From CAYRXM01 sp964449465 (GTDB lineage Bacteria > Chloroflexota > Anaerolineae > JAFGEY01), in contig CAYVBK010000001.1 in the NCBI GenBank assembly GCA_964449465.1, positions 140,124 through 204,123 of the forward strand: a stretch of 64,000 nucleotides of DNA. Direction: 5' to 3'. A program made the translations under genes and the position numbers. The notes below the pieces were generated by a model. It searched no databases, was not told where the DNA came from, and saw only the letters and a program-made list of their open reading frames with translations. Below, in pieces: positions 43,571 to 52,232 of this stretch (position 1 is its first letter; each line of letters begins with the position of its first letter).

Positions 43571-44743
43571 GTGAACGCTGAAATCGTCACCACCGGCACC
43601 GAGCTGCTGCTCGGCGTCATTTCGGATACCAATTCCACCTATATTGCGCGCCAATTGTGTCAAATCGGCCTCAACCTGTATTTTATCACTTCAGCAGGCG
43701 ATAATCAAGAACGCATCGCTCAGGTCATTGACGCCGCCCTGAACCGCTCCGATGTGGTCATCACCACTGGCGGCCTGGGGCCCACCGTAGATGATGTGAC
43801 CCGCGAGGCCGTGGCCCAGGCCACCAGTCGGCCGCTGGTGCTGGACGAAACACTGCTGGCCTCGATAGAAGCATTTTTTGCCCGACGCGGTTTCAAAATG
43901 TCCGACAACAACCGCCGCCAGGCGCAAATTCCCCAGGGCGCCATCCCACTGGAAAACCCGGTCGGCACGGCGCCATGCTTTATCGTCGAAGACGAGCGCG
44001 GCGTGGTGATCAGCCTGCCCGGCGTGCCGCGCGAGATGGAATACATGATGACCCGGGTGGTCATTCCCTATTTGCGCCAGAAATTCAACCTGACCCAGGT
44101 GATCAAAATGCGCACGCTCAAAACGGCCGGCATCGGCGAGAGCGCGGTAGACGCCCAGATCGGCGACCTGGAAACGTGGACCAACCCCACGGTAGGGCTG
44201 GCCGCCCATCCGGGTCGGGTGGATATTCGGCTCACCGCCAAAGCCGACGATGAAGCGCAGGCCGACGCAATGCTGGCCGATCTGGAAGCACGCGTGCGCG
44301 ACAAGGTGGGAATGTATATCTTTGGCGCAGACGACGACACGCTGGAATCGGCAGTGATAGACATGTTGCGCGCCCGCAACCTCACCCTGGCCGTGACCGA
44401 AGTCAATACCGCCGGGCGGCTGTCGGGCCATCTCAACCGCGCCGAATCGCAAGGACAGGTCTTTGCCGGCGGGCGCGTTCTGTCGGCCGACTATGCCGGG
44501 CATCTGATAGGACAAGAACTGGCCCAAGAGGCTGCGGCGTTGGTGCAAGAGACGCACATCCTGACTCATGCGAATGTCGGTCTGGTGGCGATCAACCGCG
44601 GCCCCGATCAGGTCTACCTGCTGGCCGAGTATGGGCGGCTCAAGTGCGACAAGACATTACGTTATCGCGGCCTGGACGATCAGTCTGTGCAATGGATCGC
44701 TTCGTACGCGCTGGATCTGATTCGCCAGATGCTCCTGGCTTGA
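43571..44743 (+). CDS. cinA: CinA-family protein with degenerate amidase domain
   Basis: 390 residues. The N-terminal MoCF-like domain (IVTTGTELLLGVISDTNSTYIA, TTGGLGPTVDD, LPGVPREM) is well conserved and fits ADP-ribose/NMN-cycle pyrophosphatase activity. The C-terminal PncC-like domain is complete in length but its usual ESCTGG motif reads EVNTAG, with V278 in place of the nucleophilic Ser. Nicotinamide-nucleotide amidase activity is therefore probably lost. GTG 43571 follows GGGAGG. The cNMP-binding gene follows closely. Confidence 0.9.
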   Translation: MNAEIVTTGTELLLGVISDTNSTYIARQLCQIGLNLYFITSAGDNQERIAQVIDAALNRSDVVITTGGLGPTVDDVTREAVAQATSRPLVLDETLLASIEAFFARRGFKMSDNNRRQAQIPQGAIPLENPVGTAPCFIVEDERGVVISLPGVPREMEYMMTRVVIPYLRQKFNLTQVIKMRTLKTAGIGESAVDAQIGDLETWTNPTVGLAAHPGRVDIRLTAKADDEAQADAMLADLEARVRDKVGMYIFGADDDTLESAVIDMLRARNLTLAVTEVNTAGRLSGHLNRAESQGQVFAGGRVLSADYAGHLIGQELAQEAAALVQETHILTHANVGLVAINRGPDQVYLLAEYGRLKCDKTLRYRGLDDQSVQWIASYALDLIRQMLLA

Positions 44744-44765
44744 CCGTTTTGCAAGAGGAGGGACA

Positions 44766-45251
44766 ATGCTCTACGCGCTCAAAGAATCCGAGATTTTTTA
44801 CGGTTTGCGCCCCGAACACATGGCTCAAATTGAGGCTATCTGCCGCCAGGTGATCTTGGACGAAGGCACAGTCATCTTTGAAGAAAACAGCCGTGGTGAT
44901 GAAATCTATGTGGTGGCGCGCGGCAAAGTAGATGTGCAGGTCAGTCCGCAGGTGCTGGGGCTGGAGACCGACGCCGGACCGACCACCATTGCCACTTTGC
45001 GGCAAGGCCAAACGCTCGGCGAGGTAGTGCTGGTAGATCAAGGCCTGCGCTCTGCATCGGCTCGCGTGGCCCAAAATAACACTCATCTGCTGGTGATCAA
45101 GCGCGATGATCTGATCAACCTTTGCGAGAAAAATTTCGAGTTGGGCTATCTCTTGATGCGCAACATTGCCGCCGAAATGGCTTTCAAGATCAGAGGCACC
45201 GACCTGATGGTGCGCGAGCAACTTCTCTGGCGGCCTACGCCAACCGAATAA
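44766..45251 (+). CDS. Cyclic nucleotide-binding domain protein
   Basis: 161 residues that are essentially one cNMP-binding beta-roll: FYGLRPEHMAQIEAICRQV, then GTVIFEENSRGDEIYVVARGKVDV, then LRQGQTLGEVVLVDQGLRSASARV (the phosphate-binding cassette, here GEVVLVDQGLRSASA). There is no DNA-binding or kinase domain, so it may act as a stand-alone sensor or partner. A class III cyclase is encoded 3 kb downstream. AGAGGAGGG precedes ATG 44766. Confidence 0.88.
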   Translation: MLYALKESEIFYGLRPEHMAQIEAICRQVILDEGTVIFEENSRGDEIYVVARGKVDVQVSPQVLGLETDAGPTTIATLRQGQTLGEVVLVDQGLRSASARVAQNNTHLLVIKRDDLINLCEKNFELGYLLMRNIAAEMAFKIRGTDLMVREQLLWRPTPTE

Positions 45252-45321
45252 AAACAGACAGTCGAACCCCATATCATTCCACAGGCCGCTCCGATCATCA
45301 TCAGACCGACCTGCCTCCCCT

Positions 45322-45354
45322 ATGCTCGCCGGCACCAGATCGGCGAGCATTTTT
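45322..45354 (+). terminator. Terminator after the cNMP-binding gene
   Basis: A perfect 10-bp stem ATGCTCGCCG/CGGCGAGCAT with a nine-base loop followed by TTTT. The remaining parts of 45252-45535 show no gene. Confidence 0.85.
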
Positions 45355-45535
45355 GTACCTGCGGCCAATTCATATTGATCCTCAGGCTCTTTTCTATTCG
45401 CTCAGATCCAAGTATCATGAGAACAGATTGATCGCTGGCAAAACGAGATTGTATCCTCTCAAAAGAGAAACGCCGTCAAGATGATGGCATTCCTCCAGAC
45501 AAGGATACAAACACAATGATCAGAGGAGGTCTCTC

Positions 45536-46207
45536 ATGTTGACTAGGAGCGAAGAATTGTTCTTGTTGGCTATTCAAGATGCTCAAGGCACGCTGATGGG
45601 CTCGGTATCGGGCCATTTGCGCTATGGGCTGGCCGGAGCCATCCTGGCCGACCTGGCTTTGCGGGAAAAGATCGGCCTAGATGAGAAAAAGCACATCTCG
45701 CTGCGCCAGGGGCCGTTGACCGGAGAGTCGCTGTTGGATGAAGCAATCGAGCAGATTCGCGCTTCAAACCAGGAACACAAGGCTGCCGGCTGGATCAACC
45801 GGCTTGGCACCGCCAAATTGATGAATCGCGTGGCCGACCGACTGATCGAGCGCGGGGTATTGACCCGTGAAAAAAAGCATTTCCTATGGGTCATTCCTTA
45901 CAGCACCTACCCCCAGCAAGATGCCGCCGGTCGCCCTTCGACAGCCAAATACCAGGTCAAACAGCACCTCCGCGCGGTGACGCTGGGCGACGAGTCGCCG
46001 GACGCCCGCTCTATCGCCTTGTTGAGCCTGGTGCGGGCCACCCGTATGCTCAACCTGGTTTACACGCCAGACGAGCGAAAAGCGGCGTTTCGCCAGGTTG
46101 AGACCCTGGTCAAAGGTGATGCTTTTGGACAGGCCGTGGCCGAGGTGCTGGAGGCCATTGACACCGCCGCGGCTGCGGCCGTGATGGCGGCTGCGTCTGC
46201 ATCATAA
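45536..46207 (+). CDS. GPP34 (GOLPH3-like) family protein
   Basis: 223 residues. The start LTRSEELFLLAIQDAQGTLMG, then LRYGLAGAILADLALREKIGLDEKKHI, then NRVADRLIERGVLTREKKHFLWVI matches the GPP34 fold, the bacterial relatives of the Golgi phosphoinositide effector GOLPH3. In eukaryotes it binds PI4P at membranes; bacterial roles are unknown, though membrane association is plausible. AGAGGAGG precedes the ATG. The C-terminus is a poly-Ala stretch. Confidence 0.85.
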   Translation: MLTRSEELFLLAIQDAQGTLMGSVSGHLRYGLAGAILADLALREKIGLDEKKHISLRQGPLTGESLLDEAIEQIRASNQEHKAAGWINRLGTAKLMNRVADRLIERGVLTREKKHFLWVIPYSTYPQQDAAGRPSTAKYQVKQHLRAVTLGDESPDARSIALLSLVRATRMLNLVYTPDERKAAFRQVETLVKGDAFGQAVAEVLEAIDTAAAAAVMAAASAS

Positions 46208-46232
46208 TCAGCGAGTAATTGCCTACCCACTA

Positions 46233-46358
46233 TCATTCTGAGTGCCGTCAGGCGCAAAGAATCTCTCTTTGCAGTGTATAACGGGATTCTTTGTCGCGGC
46301 GAACAAAAAACGTTCGCTTCGATCCCTTTGCTCCGCTCAGGACAAGCTCTCAGAATGA
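46233..46358. repeat. Inverted-repeat-bounded intergenic repeat
   Basis: TCATTCTGAG at 46233-46242 is exactly inverted as CTCAGAATGA at 46349-46358, with the AAAGAATCTC-type internal text often found in dispersed bacterial repeats. No protein is encoded. It fills the gap downstream of the GPP34 gene. Confidence 0.55.
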
Positions 46359-46472
46359 CACTCCAAAAAGATGATTTTCGGCCTAAAGTAGGTAGTTATA
46401 TCAGCGACAAAAAACAGCTATATCTTGCACCCTCTTTTGCCTTTGCCGGGATTGCTAAATCTTTGCAAGGGC

Positions 46473-46523
46473 AAAATGTTTAATATCTTGCGATATGTCC
46501 ATCAAAAATGAACGAACCAAAAG
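46473..46523 (+). repeat. Solo right end of the MITE family
   Basis: The segment from AAAATGTTT through ATATGTCCATC to GAACGAACCAAAAG repeats the right end of the element at 34682-35041 with small indels. No matching left terminus is present upstream, so it is a truncated copy. The rest of 46359-46614 shows nothing I can assign. Confidence 0.65.
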
Positions 46524-46614
46524 TAATATGATGCTCTGGGCTGAAAATAGCTCCCGAAGAGGAGTGTGACAAGCCGCGCTGCATATTCAATCCTCCTCTC
46601 GCTTGTGGTTTCTG

Positions 46615-46643
46615 TTGCCCACCCTGTCAAAATACAGTATAAT
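46615..46643 (+). promoter_or_regulatory. Promoter of the Ser/Thr kinase gene
   Basis: TTGCCC, a 17-bp spacer and a perfect TATAAT at 46638-46643, about 45 bases before GTG 46688. Confidence 0.7.
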
Positions 46644-46687
46644 ACACCCCAAATCATTCTGGCGTCAGCCTACAGCGGAGATGTTGC

Positions 46688-48079
46688 GTGATCGGCGCGA
46701 TCTTGGGGAATCGCTATAAAATTTTACGAGAAATCGGTGCAGGAGGCATGGCCTGGGTGTACCTGGCCCAAGACCTGACCGAGCAAATTCAGGTTGCGGT
46801 CAAGGTGCTGTATCCCCATTACAGCCAGGACATTTCTTATGTACAGCGATTCATCCGCGAAGCCCAGTTGGCCACCCAGATCGCCAGCGACCACATTGTG
46901 CGCATCTTGAACTATGGCTCGGATCGAGATGTCCACTATTTGGTGATGGAGCATATCGAAGGCCAGGACCTGTCGGCTGTTTTGGAGAAACGTGGCCGAT
47001 TGTCGTGGCAAGAGACGCTGGAAATCGTGGCCCAGGTGACACTGGCCCTTGAGGCTGCCAACTCGCACGGCATCGTTCACCGCGATATCAAACCGCAAAA
47101 CATCATGATCACCTCTGAAGGCCAGGTCAAAGTATTGGACTTTGGCATCGCCCGCGCCCGCGCCCTTCCTTCACTCACCCAATCGGGCTTTCTCGGCTCA
47201 CCCTATTACATCTCGCCGGAACAGGCGATGGGCGAGAATGTAGATGTTCGCTCGGACATTTATTCGTTGGGCATCGCCATGTACGAGATGTTGAGCGGCA
47301 AATTACCCTTTGACGCATCCAGCCCGTGGTCCATCATCAGCCAGCACATTGCCAACGAACCGCCCAAACTCAACATCCAGGACATTGACGCACCGCCTTT
47401 TGTCGAATCTTTGTTGACGCGGATGCTGACCAAGGACCCGGCCGACCGGTACCAGACACCCGGTGAATTGCTGGCGGCCATCGAGTCGGCCATGCGCGGG
47501 CGCGTGACACCCAAATCATTGTCCAAACAGACGCCGGCTCATTCAGATCGAGCACACCGGCTTTTGCTCAGCAGCCTGTATCAACGCGCCGTCGAAGCCG
47601 AACAGGCCGAAGAGTGGCCGCGCGCCGTCAACCTGTTTTATCAGGTAGTCAAGGTAGACCCGCAATATCAAGACGCCTCGCAACGCCTGGTGCGCGCCGG
47701 TCTACAGGCCCGCCTGGCCGCCCTCTACTCGGCGGCACAGGCTGCCTGGCAAGAACAGCGCTGGCGCGAAGCCATTGATGTGCTGCGCGAAATTGTCACC
47801 GGCGACCCCAATTATCGGGACGCCGCCGATATGCTCTCCCAGGCCAGCATCGCCCTGGCCGAGGCGCATCAGCAAGAAAACATGGCCCGGCTGTACCGCG
47901 AAGGCCAGGAATGTCTGGAAAGCAAAGACTGGCCACAAGCCCTGGACTGCCTGAGCCAGGTCTATGAAGCCAGCCCGGCTTACAAAGATGTGGCTCGCCT
48001 CTATGCCGAAGCCAAACGGCAAACACGCTGGTCTCGTTCGTTTTTGGGCAAATTGCAGCAAAAGTTGCGGCCGCAATAG
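46688..48079 (+). CDS. Hanks-type Ser/Thr protein kinase with TPR-like tail
   Basis: 463 residues. The kinase domain (about 10-270) has GAGGMAWVY, K39 in VAVKVL, HRDIKPQN with D133 and D151-F-G, so it looks active. The tail (about 290-450) contains three repeats of the form LYxxAxxAxxxxxWxxAIxxLxxVxxxxPxYxDA, TPR/coiled-coil-like. No membrane helix or PASTA domain is present, so the kinase is probably cytoplasmic. GTG 46688 follows GCGGAGAT. It is followed by a cyclase gene. Confidence 0.93.
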   Translation: MIGAILGNRYKILREIGAGGMAWVYLAQDLTEQIQVAVKVLYPHYSQDISYVQRFIREAQLATQIASDHIVRILNYGSDRDVHYLVMEHIEGQDLSAVLEKRGRLSWQETLEIVAQVTLALEAANSHGIVHRDIKPQNIMITSEGQVKVLDFGIARARALPSLTQSGFLGSPYYISPEQAMGENVDVRSDIYSLGIAMYEMLSGKLPFDASSPWSIISQHIANEPPKLNIQDIDAPPFVESLLTRMLTKDPADRYQTPGELLAAIESAMRGRVTPKSLSKQTPAHSDRAHRLLLSSLYQRAVEAEQAEEWPRAVNLFYQVVKVDPQYQDASQRLVRAGLQARLAALYSAAQAAWQEQRWREAIDVLREIVTGDPNYRDAADMLSQASIALAEAHQQENMARLYREGQECLESKDWPQALDCLSQVYEASPAYKDVARLYAEAKRQTRWSRSFLGKLQQKLRPQ

Positions 48080-48092
48080 TTGCGGCCGCAAC
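48064..48092 (+). repeat. Tandem self-complementary dodecamers at the kinase stop
   Basis: TTGCGGCCGCAA occurs at 48065-48076 and 48080-48091. Together they can fold into a 13-bp hairpin whose three-base loop is the TAG stop codon of the kinase. No T-run follows, so it is not a standard terminator. Confidence 0.6.
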
Positions 48093-48126
48093 AAGCCCAA
48101 ATCATTTTTATGCAAGGGGGTGAATA

Positions 48127-49917
48127 ATGAGTGAAGCACCCAAACCCAAACTGGATGATATTCGTCAGCAAACCAACAATTTGCGCACCAGCCTGAGCGA
48201 GTTCTCGCGGGCTGTCGAAGTGCAACGACGCGCACTGCGTCAGTTACAAATGTCACTGGGCACATCTCCACAGGCGCAGGTTGTCCAACAGGCCTTGACC
48301 AGCAGCACTCAACTCACCAACATCGCCCAGCAAATTGCCGGGCAAATGCCCATCTTTGAAAATATGTTGGTTCGCCTGCGCACCGACATGGAAGCCACCG
48401 AAAAGGAGCACTCGCAACTGCGCGCCCTGTCTGAGGTGGGCGCCGTGATCAACTCGACCCTTGACCCGGATGTGGTTCTCAACCACGTGATGGACAAAAT
48501 TATCGAGATCACCGGCGCCGAACGCGGATACCTGGTGCTGCGCAACGACGAAACCGGCGAACTGGAATTCAAAGTGGCGCGCAACCTCGACAAAGAGACG
48601 CTGAACAAACAATCTTTTGAGGTCAGCCGCACCATTGTCAACACGGTGGCTGAAACGGGAGAGCCGGTCGTCACCACCAATGCCCAATCAGACCCGCGCT
48701 TTCAATCCCAAGAAAGCGTCATCGGCTATAGCCTGCGCTCTATTCTCTGCGTGCCGCTCAGCGTCAAAGGCAAGATCATCGGCGTGGTCTATGCCGACAA
48801 CCGCATCCGCGCCGGGCTGTTTGGCGAACGCGAGTTGAACCTGCTGATCGCCTTTGCCAACCAGGCCGCCGTGGCCATTGACAATGCTCGTCTGTTTGCC
48901 AGCGTAGCCAGCCAAAAGAAGCTAATGGACGATATTTTACGTTCTATCACTAGTGGAGTGATCACTACCGACACCGCCGACAAGATTACCCTGTTCAACC
49001 GTGCCGCGGCCATCATCTTGGGCGCACAAACCGAAGCATGTGTGGGTGCTTTTTACCAGGATGCGCTATCACCGCTCAAATCGATGCTGCCTTCTCTGGT
49101 ATACGAAGTCAAAGAAGCGAATCGCGTCATCCTGGATTATGAGGCCGAACCCAATGTGCCGGGGCGAGGCAAGATCAACCTGAGCATCAACCTGTCACCG
49201 CTCAAGGATGTCAGCGAAATCACTCAGGGAGTGGCCATTGTGGTCAACGACGTAACCGAGCGCAAGCGGTTTGAGCGAGAACGCTCGATGGTCAAACGCT
49301 ATTTGCCATCTGAACTGGTAGATTCGCTGGCCGACCTGCAAGAGCTGCACCTGGGTGGCACGCGCGAGATGGTGACGATCATTTTTGCAGATATACGCGG
49401 ATTTACATCATACAGCGAAAGGCACGCCCCCGAGCAGGTGGTTGAGATGATCAACCGCTATTACAATCACGTGGCGCGCATCATCCGTGAAAACGATGGG
49501 ATCGTGGACAAGTACGAGGGCGATGCGGTGATGGCGCATTTCGGCACACCTTTGCACCCGGTCAAAGACCACGCCTGGAAGGCCGTGTTGGCGGTCTGGC
49601 AGATTCAACAGATCATCAGCCAGTATCACGAAACGATGCCGCCCGAAGACCGTCTTTACTTTGGCATTGGCATCAACACCGGCGAAGCAGTTGCCGGCAA
49701 TGTGGGTGGCGAAGATCAAATGGACTATACCCTGATCGGCGACGCTGTCAACCTGTCGCGGCGACTGCAAGAAAACGCCGGCAAGGGGCAGGTTTTGCTT
49801 GGCGAAAACACCTATCGCCTGGTGGCCGACCGGGTGCAGGTACGACGATTAGAGCCGATCCAGGTCAAAGGACGGCAGGCTTTTGAGCAAGTCTATGAGG
49901 TGATCGGGCTGGCCTGA
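48127..49917 (+). CDS. Class III adenylate/guanylate cyclase with GAF and PAS-like domains
   Basis: 596 residues. A helical N-terminus (about 1-95), a GAF domain (about 100-250, GAERGYLVLRNDETGE, VPLSVKGKIIGVVYADN), a PAS-like segment (about 265-380) and a class III cyclase domain follow. The metal aspartates D422 (FADIRGFT) and D466 (EGDAVMAHFG) are present, as is the transition-state IGDAVNLSRR motif. Thr in DYTLIGDAVN suggests ATP as substrate. No membrane segment is seen. AAGGGGGTG precedes ATG 48127. Confidence 0.93.
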   Translation: MSEAPKPKLDDIRQQTNNLRTSLSEFSRAVEVQRRALRQLQMSLGTSPQAQVVQQALTSSTQLTNIAQQIAGQMPIFENMLVRLRTDMEATEKEHSQLRALSEVGAVINSTLDPDVVLNHVMDKIIEITGAERGYLVLRNDETGELEFKVARNLDKETLNKQSFEVSRTIVNTVAETGEPVVTTNAQSDPRFQSQESVIGYSLRSILCVPLSVKGKIIGVVYADNRIRAGLFGERELNLLIAFANQAAVAIDNARLFASVASQKKLMDDILRSITSGVITTDTADKITLFNRAAAIILGAQTEACVGAFYQDALSPLKSMLPSLVYEVKEANRVILDYEAEPNVPGRGKINLSINLSPLKDVSEITQGVAIVVNDVTERKRFERERSMVKRYLPSELVDSLADLQELHLGGTREMVTIIFADIRGFTSYSERHAPEQVVEMINRYYNHVARIIRENDGIVDKYEGDAVMAHFGTPLHPVKDHAWKAVLAVWQIQQIISQYHETMPPEDRLYFGIGINTGEAVAGNVGGEDQMDYTLIGDAVNLSRRLQENAGKGQVLLGENTYRLVADRVQVRRLEPIQVKGRQAFEQVYEVIGLA

Positions 49918-50006
49918 AAATACGCCGGTTGGTTTCGACAGGCTCAACCAACGGGCAGTGGGTTTTACACGAGGGCATCCCCACGCCTTGATAGGCATTT
50001 TTATGG

Positions 50007-50126
50007 AGGCCGCTGAAAAAGTCTATTTTTGCCACAAAGGACACCGAGAACACAAAGGTTTACGATACTTTTGAGTGGCTAAAAATGCTTTGTGCTCTTT
50101 GTGTCTTGATGGTGAGGGGGGTTTTC
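50007..50126. repeat. Dispersed repeat in the cyclase-GT-C gap
   Basis: Bases 50007-50061 recur at 63946-64000 with two differences in 55. The following segment (to about 50126) is roughly the inverse of the CACAAAG-rich part, so the unit can fold on itself. The gap 49918-50227 otherwise holds only a hairpin. Confidence 0.7.
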
Positions 50127-50180
50127 AGCATGCTCTATGTGGGGTGATGCGCAACTAGTGTACATAAAAACGGCTTGAGG

Positions 50181-50214
50181 GAAACCAGGTTTTACCCAAA
50201 ACCTGGTTTCTTTT
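50181..50214 (+). terminator. Terminator-like hairpin before the GT-C gene
   Basis: A perfect 13-bp stem, GAAACCAGGTTTT/AAAACCTGGTTTC, with a four-base loop and TTTT tail. The Shine-Dalgarno TGGAGG starts two bases later, so like the hairpin before rel it sits in the leader and could attenuate. Confidence 0.7.
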
Positions 50215-50227
50215 GTGGAGGACCGAT

Positions 50228-52162
50228 ATGGGTTGGAAGGATTGGAAAAAATGGCCCTTGTGGCCGATCATCGGGATGATGGGCATGGCGACCGTGCTGC
50301 GCCTGTACAATCTCAACTTTCACAGCCTGGACCTGGACGAGTCGGTCAGCGTGTGGCTGGCGCACAAGCCGGCTCTGGAATTGATCCGCAACACCCTCAA
50401 CCTGGCCTGGGATCCGCACCCGCCGGCCTATTATTTGATGCTCAAAGGCTGGATGGCGGTGTGGGGCAGCGGAGAGGTGTCGGTGCGACTGCTGTCGGCC
50501 CTGTTCGGCATTGCTTTTGTCGGGCTGGTCTACCTGGTGGGGCGGCGGCTGTTTGATGCATGGACGGGCAGGATCGCCGCTGCGCTGTGCGCCATCAACC
50601 CACTGCTGATCTGGCTGTCGCAAGAAGTGCGCATGTATATGCCTGCGGCCACCCTGTCGCTGGGCAGCCTGTACTGCCTGCTGCGCGCCTGCGATCCCAA
50701 TTCAGATTCGCCGGGCGGCTGGTGGGTGGGCTATGCGGTACTAGCCTTGCTGGCCTGCTATAGCCACCTGTTTGCTGTGCTGCTCTTGCCGGTTGCCGCC
50801 TTGTATGTGCTAACGGTCAGCGTCGGCGCAGCGCGGCGACGCCGCGCCATGTGGTGGGGTTGGGGAAGCATCGCGCTGGTAGGGCTGGCCTATCTGCCAT
50901 TTGCCTGGAATGCCTGGCAGGCCGGGCAGGTGGCGCCAGACATCAATGTCTACCCACGCCTGGATTTTATTGGGCAGGTCTACCATTTGCTGCTGGCCTT
51001 TGCGGCGCGCTATGTGCCGCAGCCCTCGCCCTGGCTGTGGGTGGGATTTGTCTTGCTGGGTGGGCTGATGGCGCTGGGGCTGTGGCCTGAACGTCCGCCC
51101 CATCCTATGCGGTCGCGCCTGTTGTTGGCGATGGGTCTCTTGCTGCCGTTGACAGCTTTTTTCTGGATCATCGCCCGCCGGCCGGCTTTTAACCCCAAAT
51201 ACATGGTCAACATCCTCCCGCTGTTCTGGCTGGCTGTGGCCGCCGGCATCCGGCGATTGAGCCGATACAAGGTTTGGCCGGCCGCCCCTGCGCTGCTGGT
51301 GCCGCTGATCCTGGCCGGATTGGGCTGGCCTTATGTGTGGAGCACGCAAGCCCTGCGCGAAGATTGGCGCACTGCCGCACAGTACGTGTCGCAGCGGGCC
51401 ACCTCTGAAGACACGGTCTTTGTGCATCTTCATTATGCACATATTCCCTTTGATTACTATTATCGCGGCCAGGCCGAGGTGGTGGCGCCACTGGGCAGCC
51501 GCCCGCCGGCGGTGCAAGACCTGGACGGATTGCTGTCGCCGTTTGGCGGAGCCGGCGTGCTGTGGCTGGTGCAGTCACAAGAGTGGAACACCGACCCGCA
51601 GCACGTGGTGGAGCGCTGGTTTTTCGACCGGGGGCCGATTGTCACCGAACAGTACCCGGTGGGCATGTCGGTCAAGGCGTTTGCTCTGCGCTATCGCCTG
51701 GGCCGCCTGCCCGACACCGCACAGCCGGCGCAGATTGCCTTTGGCTCATCGCTGCGCCTGGCCGGATACGAGCTGGATCAAACATGCCTGCGCCCCAACT
51801 CGGATCGTCTGCACCCGCCCAGCAACTGGATTCATCTGACCCTGTACTGGCAGGTAGATTGGCCGTTGGAGAGCGATTTTTCGACCACAGTGGAAATGAC
51901 CGACGATGGTGGCGGTGTGTGGGGCGGCAAACTGGACCAGGGGCGCAACGTGCTGGCCTATTATCGCCCCTCGCAGTGGCAGCCCGGCGAACTGGTGCGC
52001 GATGACTATGACTTGAACCTCAACCCGGTCACGCCAGCAGGCATGTACCACATCCGCGTCGGCGTCCAGGGGACCCAAGACGGCCTGTTCTGGCCGGTGT
52101 CGGGCGCAGCCGTTCAAGGCGAGCGTGCCGTGATCACGATGGTATCTATCGAGCCGCGCTGA
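50228..52162 (+). CDS. GT39-like membrane glycosyltransferase with beta tail
   Basis: 644 residues. The first periplasmic loop has LDLDESVSVWLA, the acidic pair of ArnT/PMT_2-type GT-C enzymes, then WDPHPPAYYL and RLLSALFGIAFVGLVYLVGRRLF. About eleven helices reach residue 380. A C-terminal extracytoplasmic part of about 250 residues ends in a beta-rich domain (GYELD ... HLTLYWQVDWPLESDF ... AGMYHIRVGVQG) shared with the proteins at 13096 and 16762. It is expected to use a polyprenyl-phosphate sugar. ATG 50228 follows TGGAGGA. Confidence 0.8.
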   Translation: MGWKDWKKWPLWPIIGMMGMATVLRLYNLNFHSLDLDESVSVWLAHKPALELIRNTLNLAWDPHPPAYYLMLKGWMAVWGSGEVSVRLLSALFGIAFVGLVYLVGRRLFDAWTGRIAAALCAINPLLIWLSQEVRMYMPAATLSLGSLYCLLRACDPNSDSPGGWWVGYAVLALLACYSHLFAVLLLPVAALYVLTVSVGAARRRRAMWWGWGSIALVGLAYLPFAWNAWQAGQVAPDINVYPRLDFIGQVYHLLLAFAARYVPQPSPWLWVGFVLLGGLMALGLWPERPPHPMRSRLLLAMGLLLPLTAFFWIIARRPAFNPKYMVNILPLFWLAVAAGIRRLSRYKVWPAAPALLVPLILAGLGWPYVWSTQALREDWRTAAQYVSQRATSEDTVFVHLHYAHIPFDYYYRGQAEVVAPLGSRPPAVQDLDGLLSPFGGAGVLWLVQSQEWNTDPQHVVERWFFDRGPIVTEQYPVGMSVKAFALRYRLGRLPDTAQPAQIAFGSSLRLAGYELDQTCLRPNSDRLHPPSNWIHLTLYWQVDWPLESDFSTTVEMTDDGGGVWGGKLDQGRNVLAYYRPSQWQPGELVRDDYDLNLNPVTPAGMYHIRVGVQGTQDGLFWPVSGAAVQGERAVITMVSIEPR

Positions 52163-52165
52163 TCT

Positions 52166-52194
52166 TTGACAAGCCTCTGGTTATGTGGTATGCT
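52166..52194 (+). promoter_or_regulatory. Promoter of the two-component cluster
   Basis: TTGACA, a 17-bp spacer and TATGCT, about 40 bases before ATG 52233. Confidence 0.75.
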
Positions 52195-52232
52195 CAACCC
52201 GATCAAAATTTGGACCTGCGCGAGCCGGCTCT

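Noticed and set aside
46274..46483. 69-codon frame in the repeat-rich gap
   Set aside because: It runs across the inverted-repeat element and the MITE end, and has no protein-like features.
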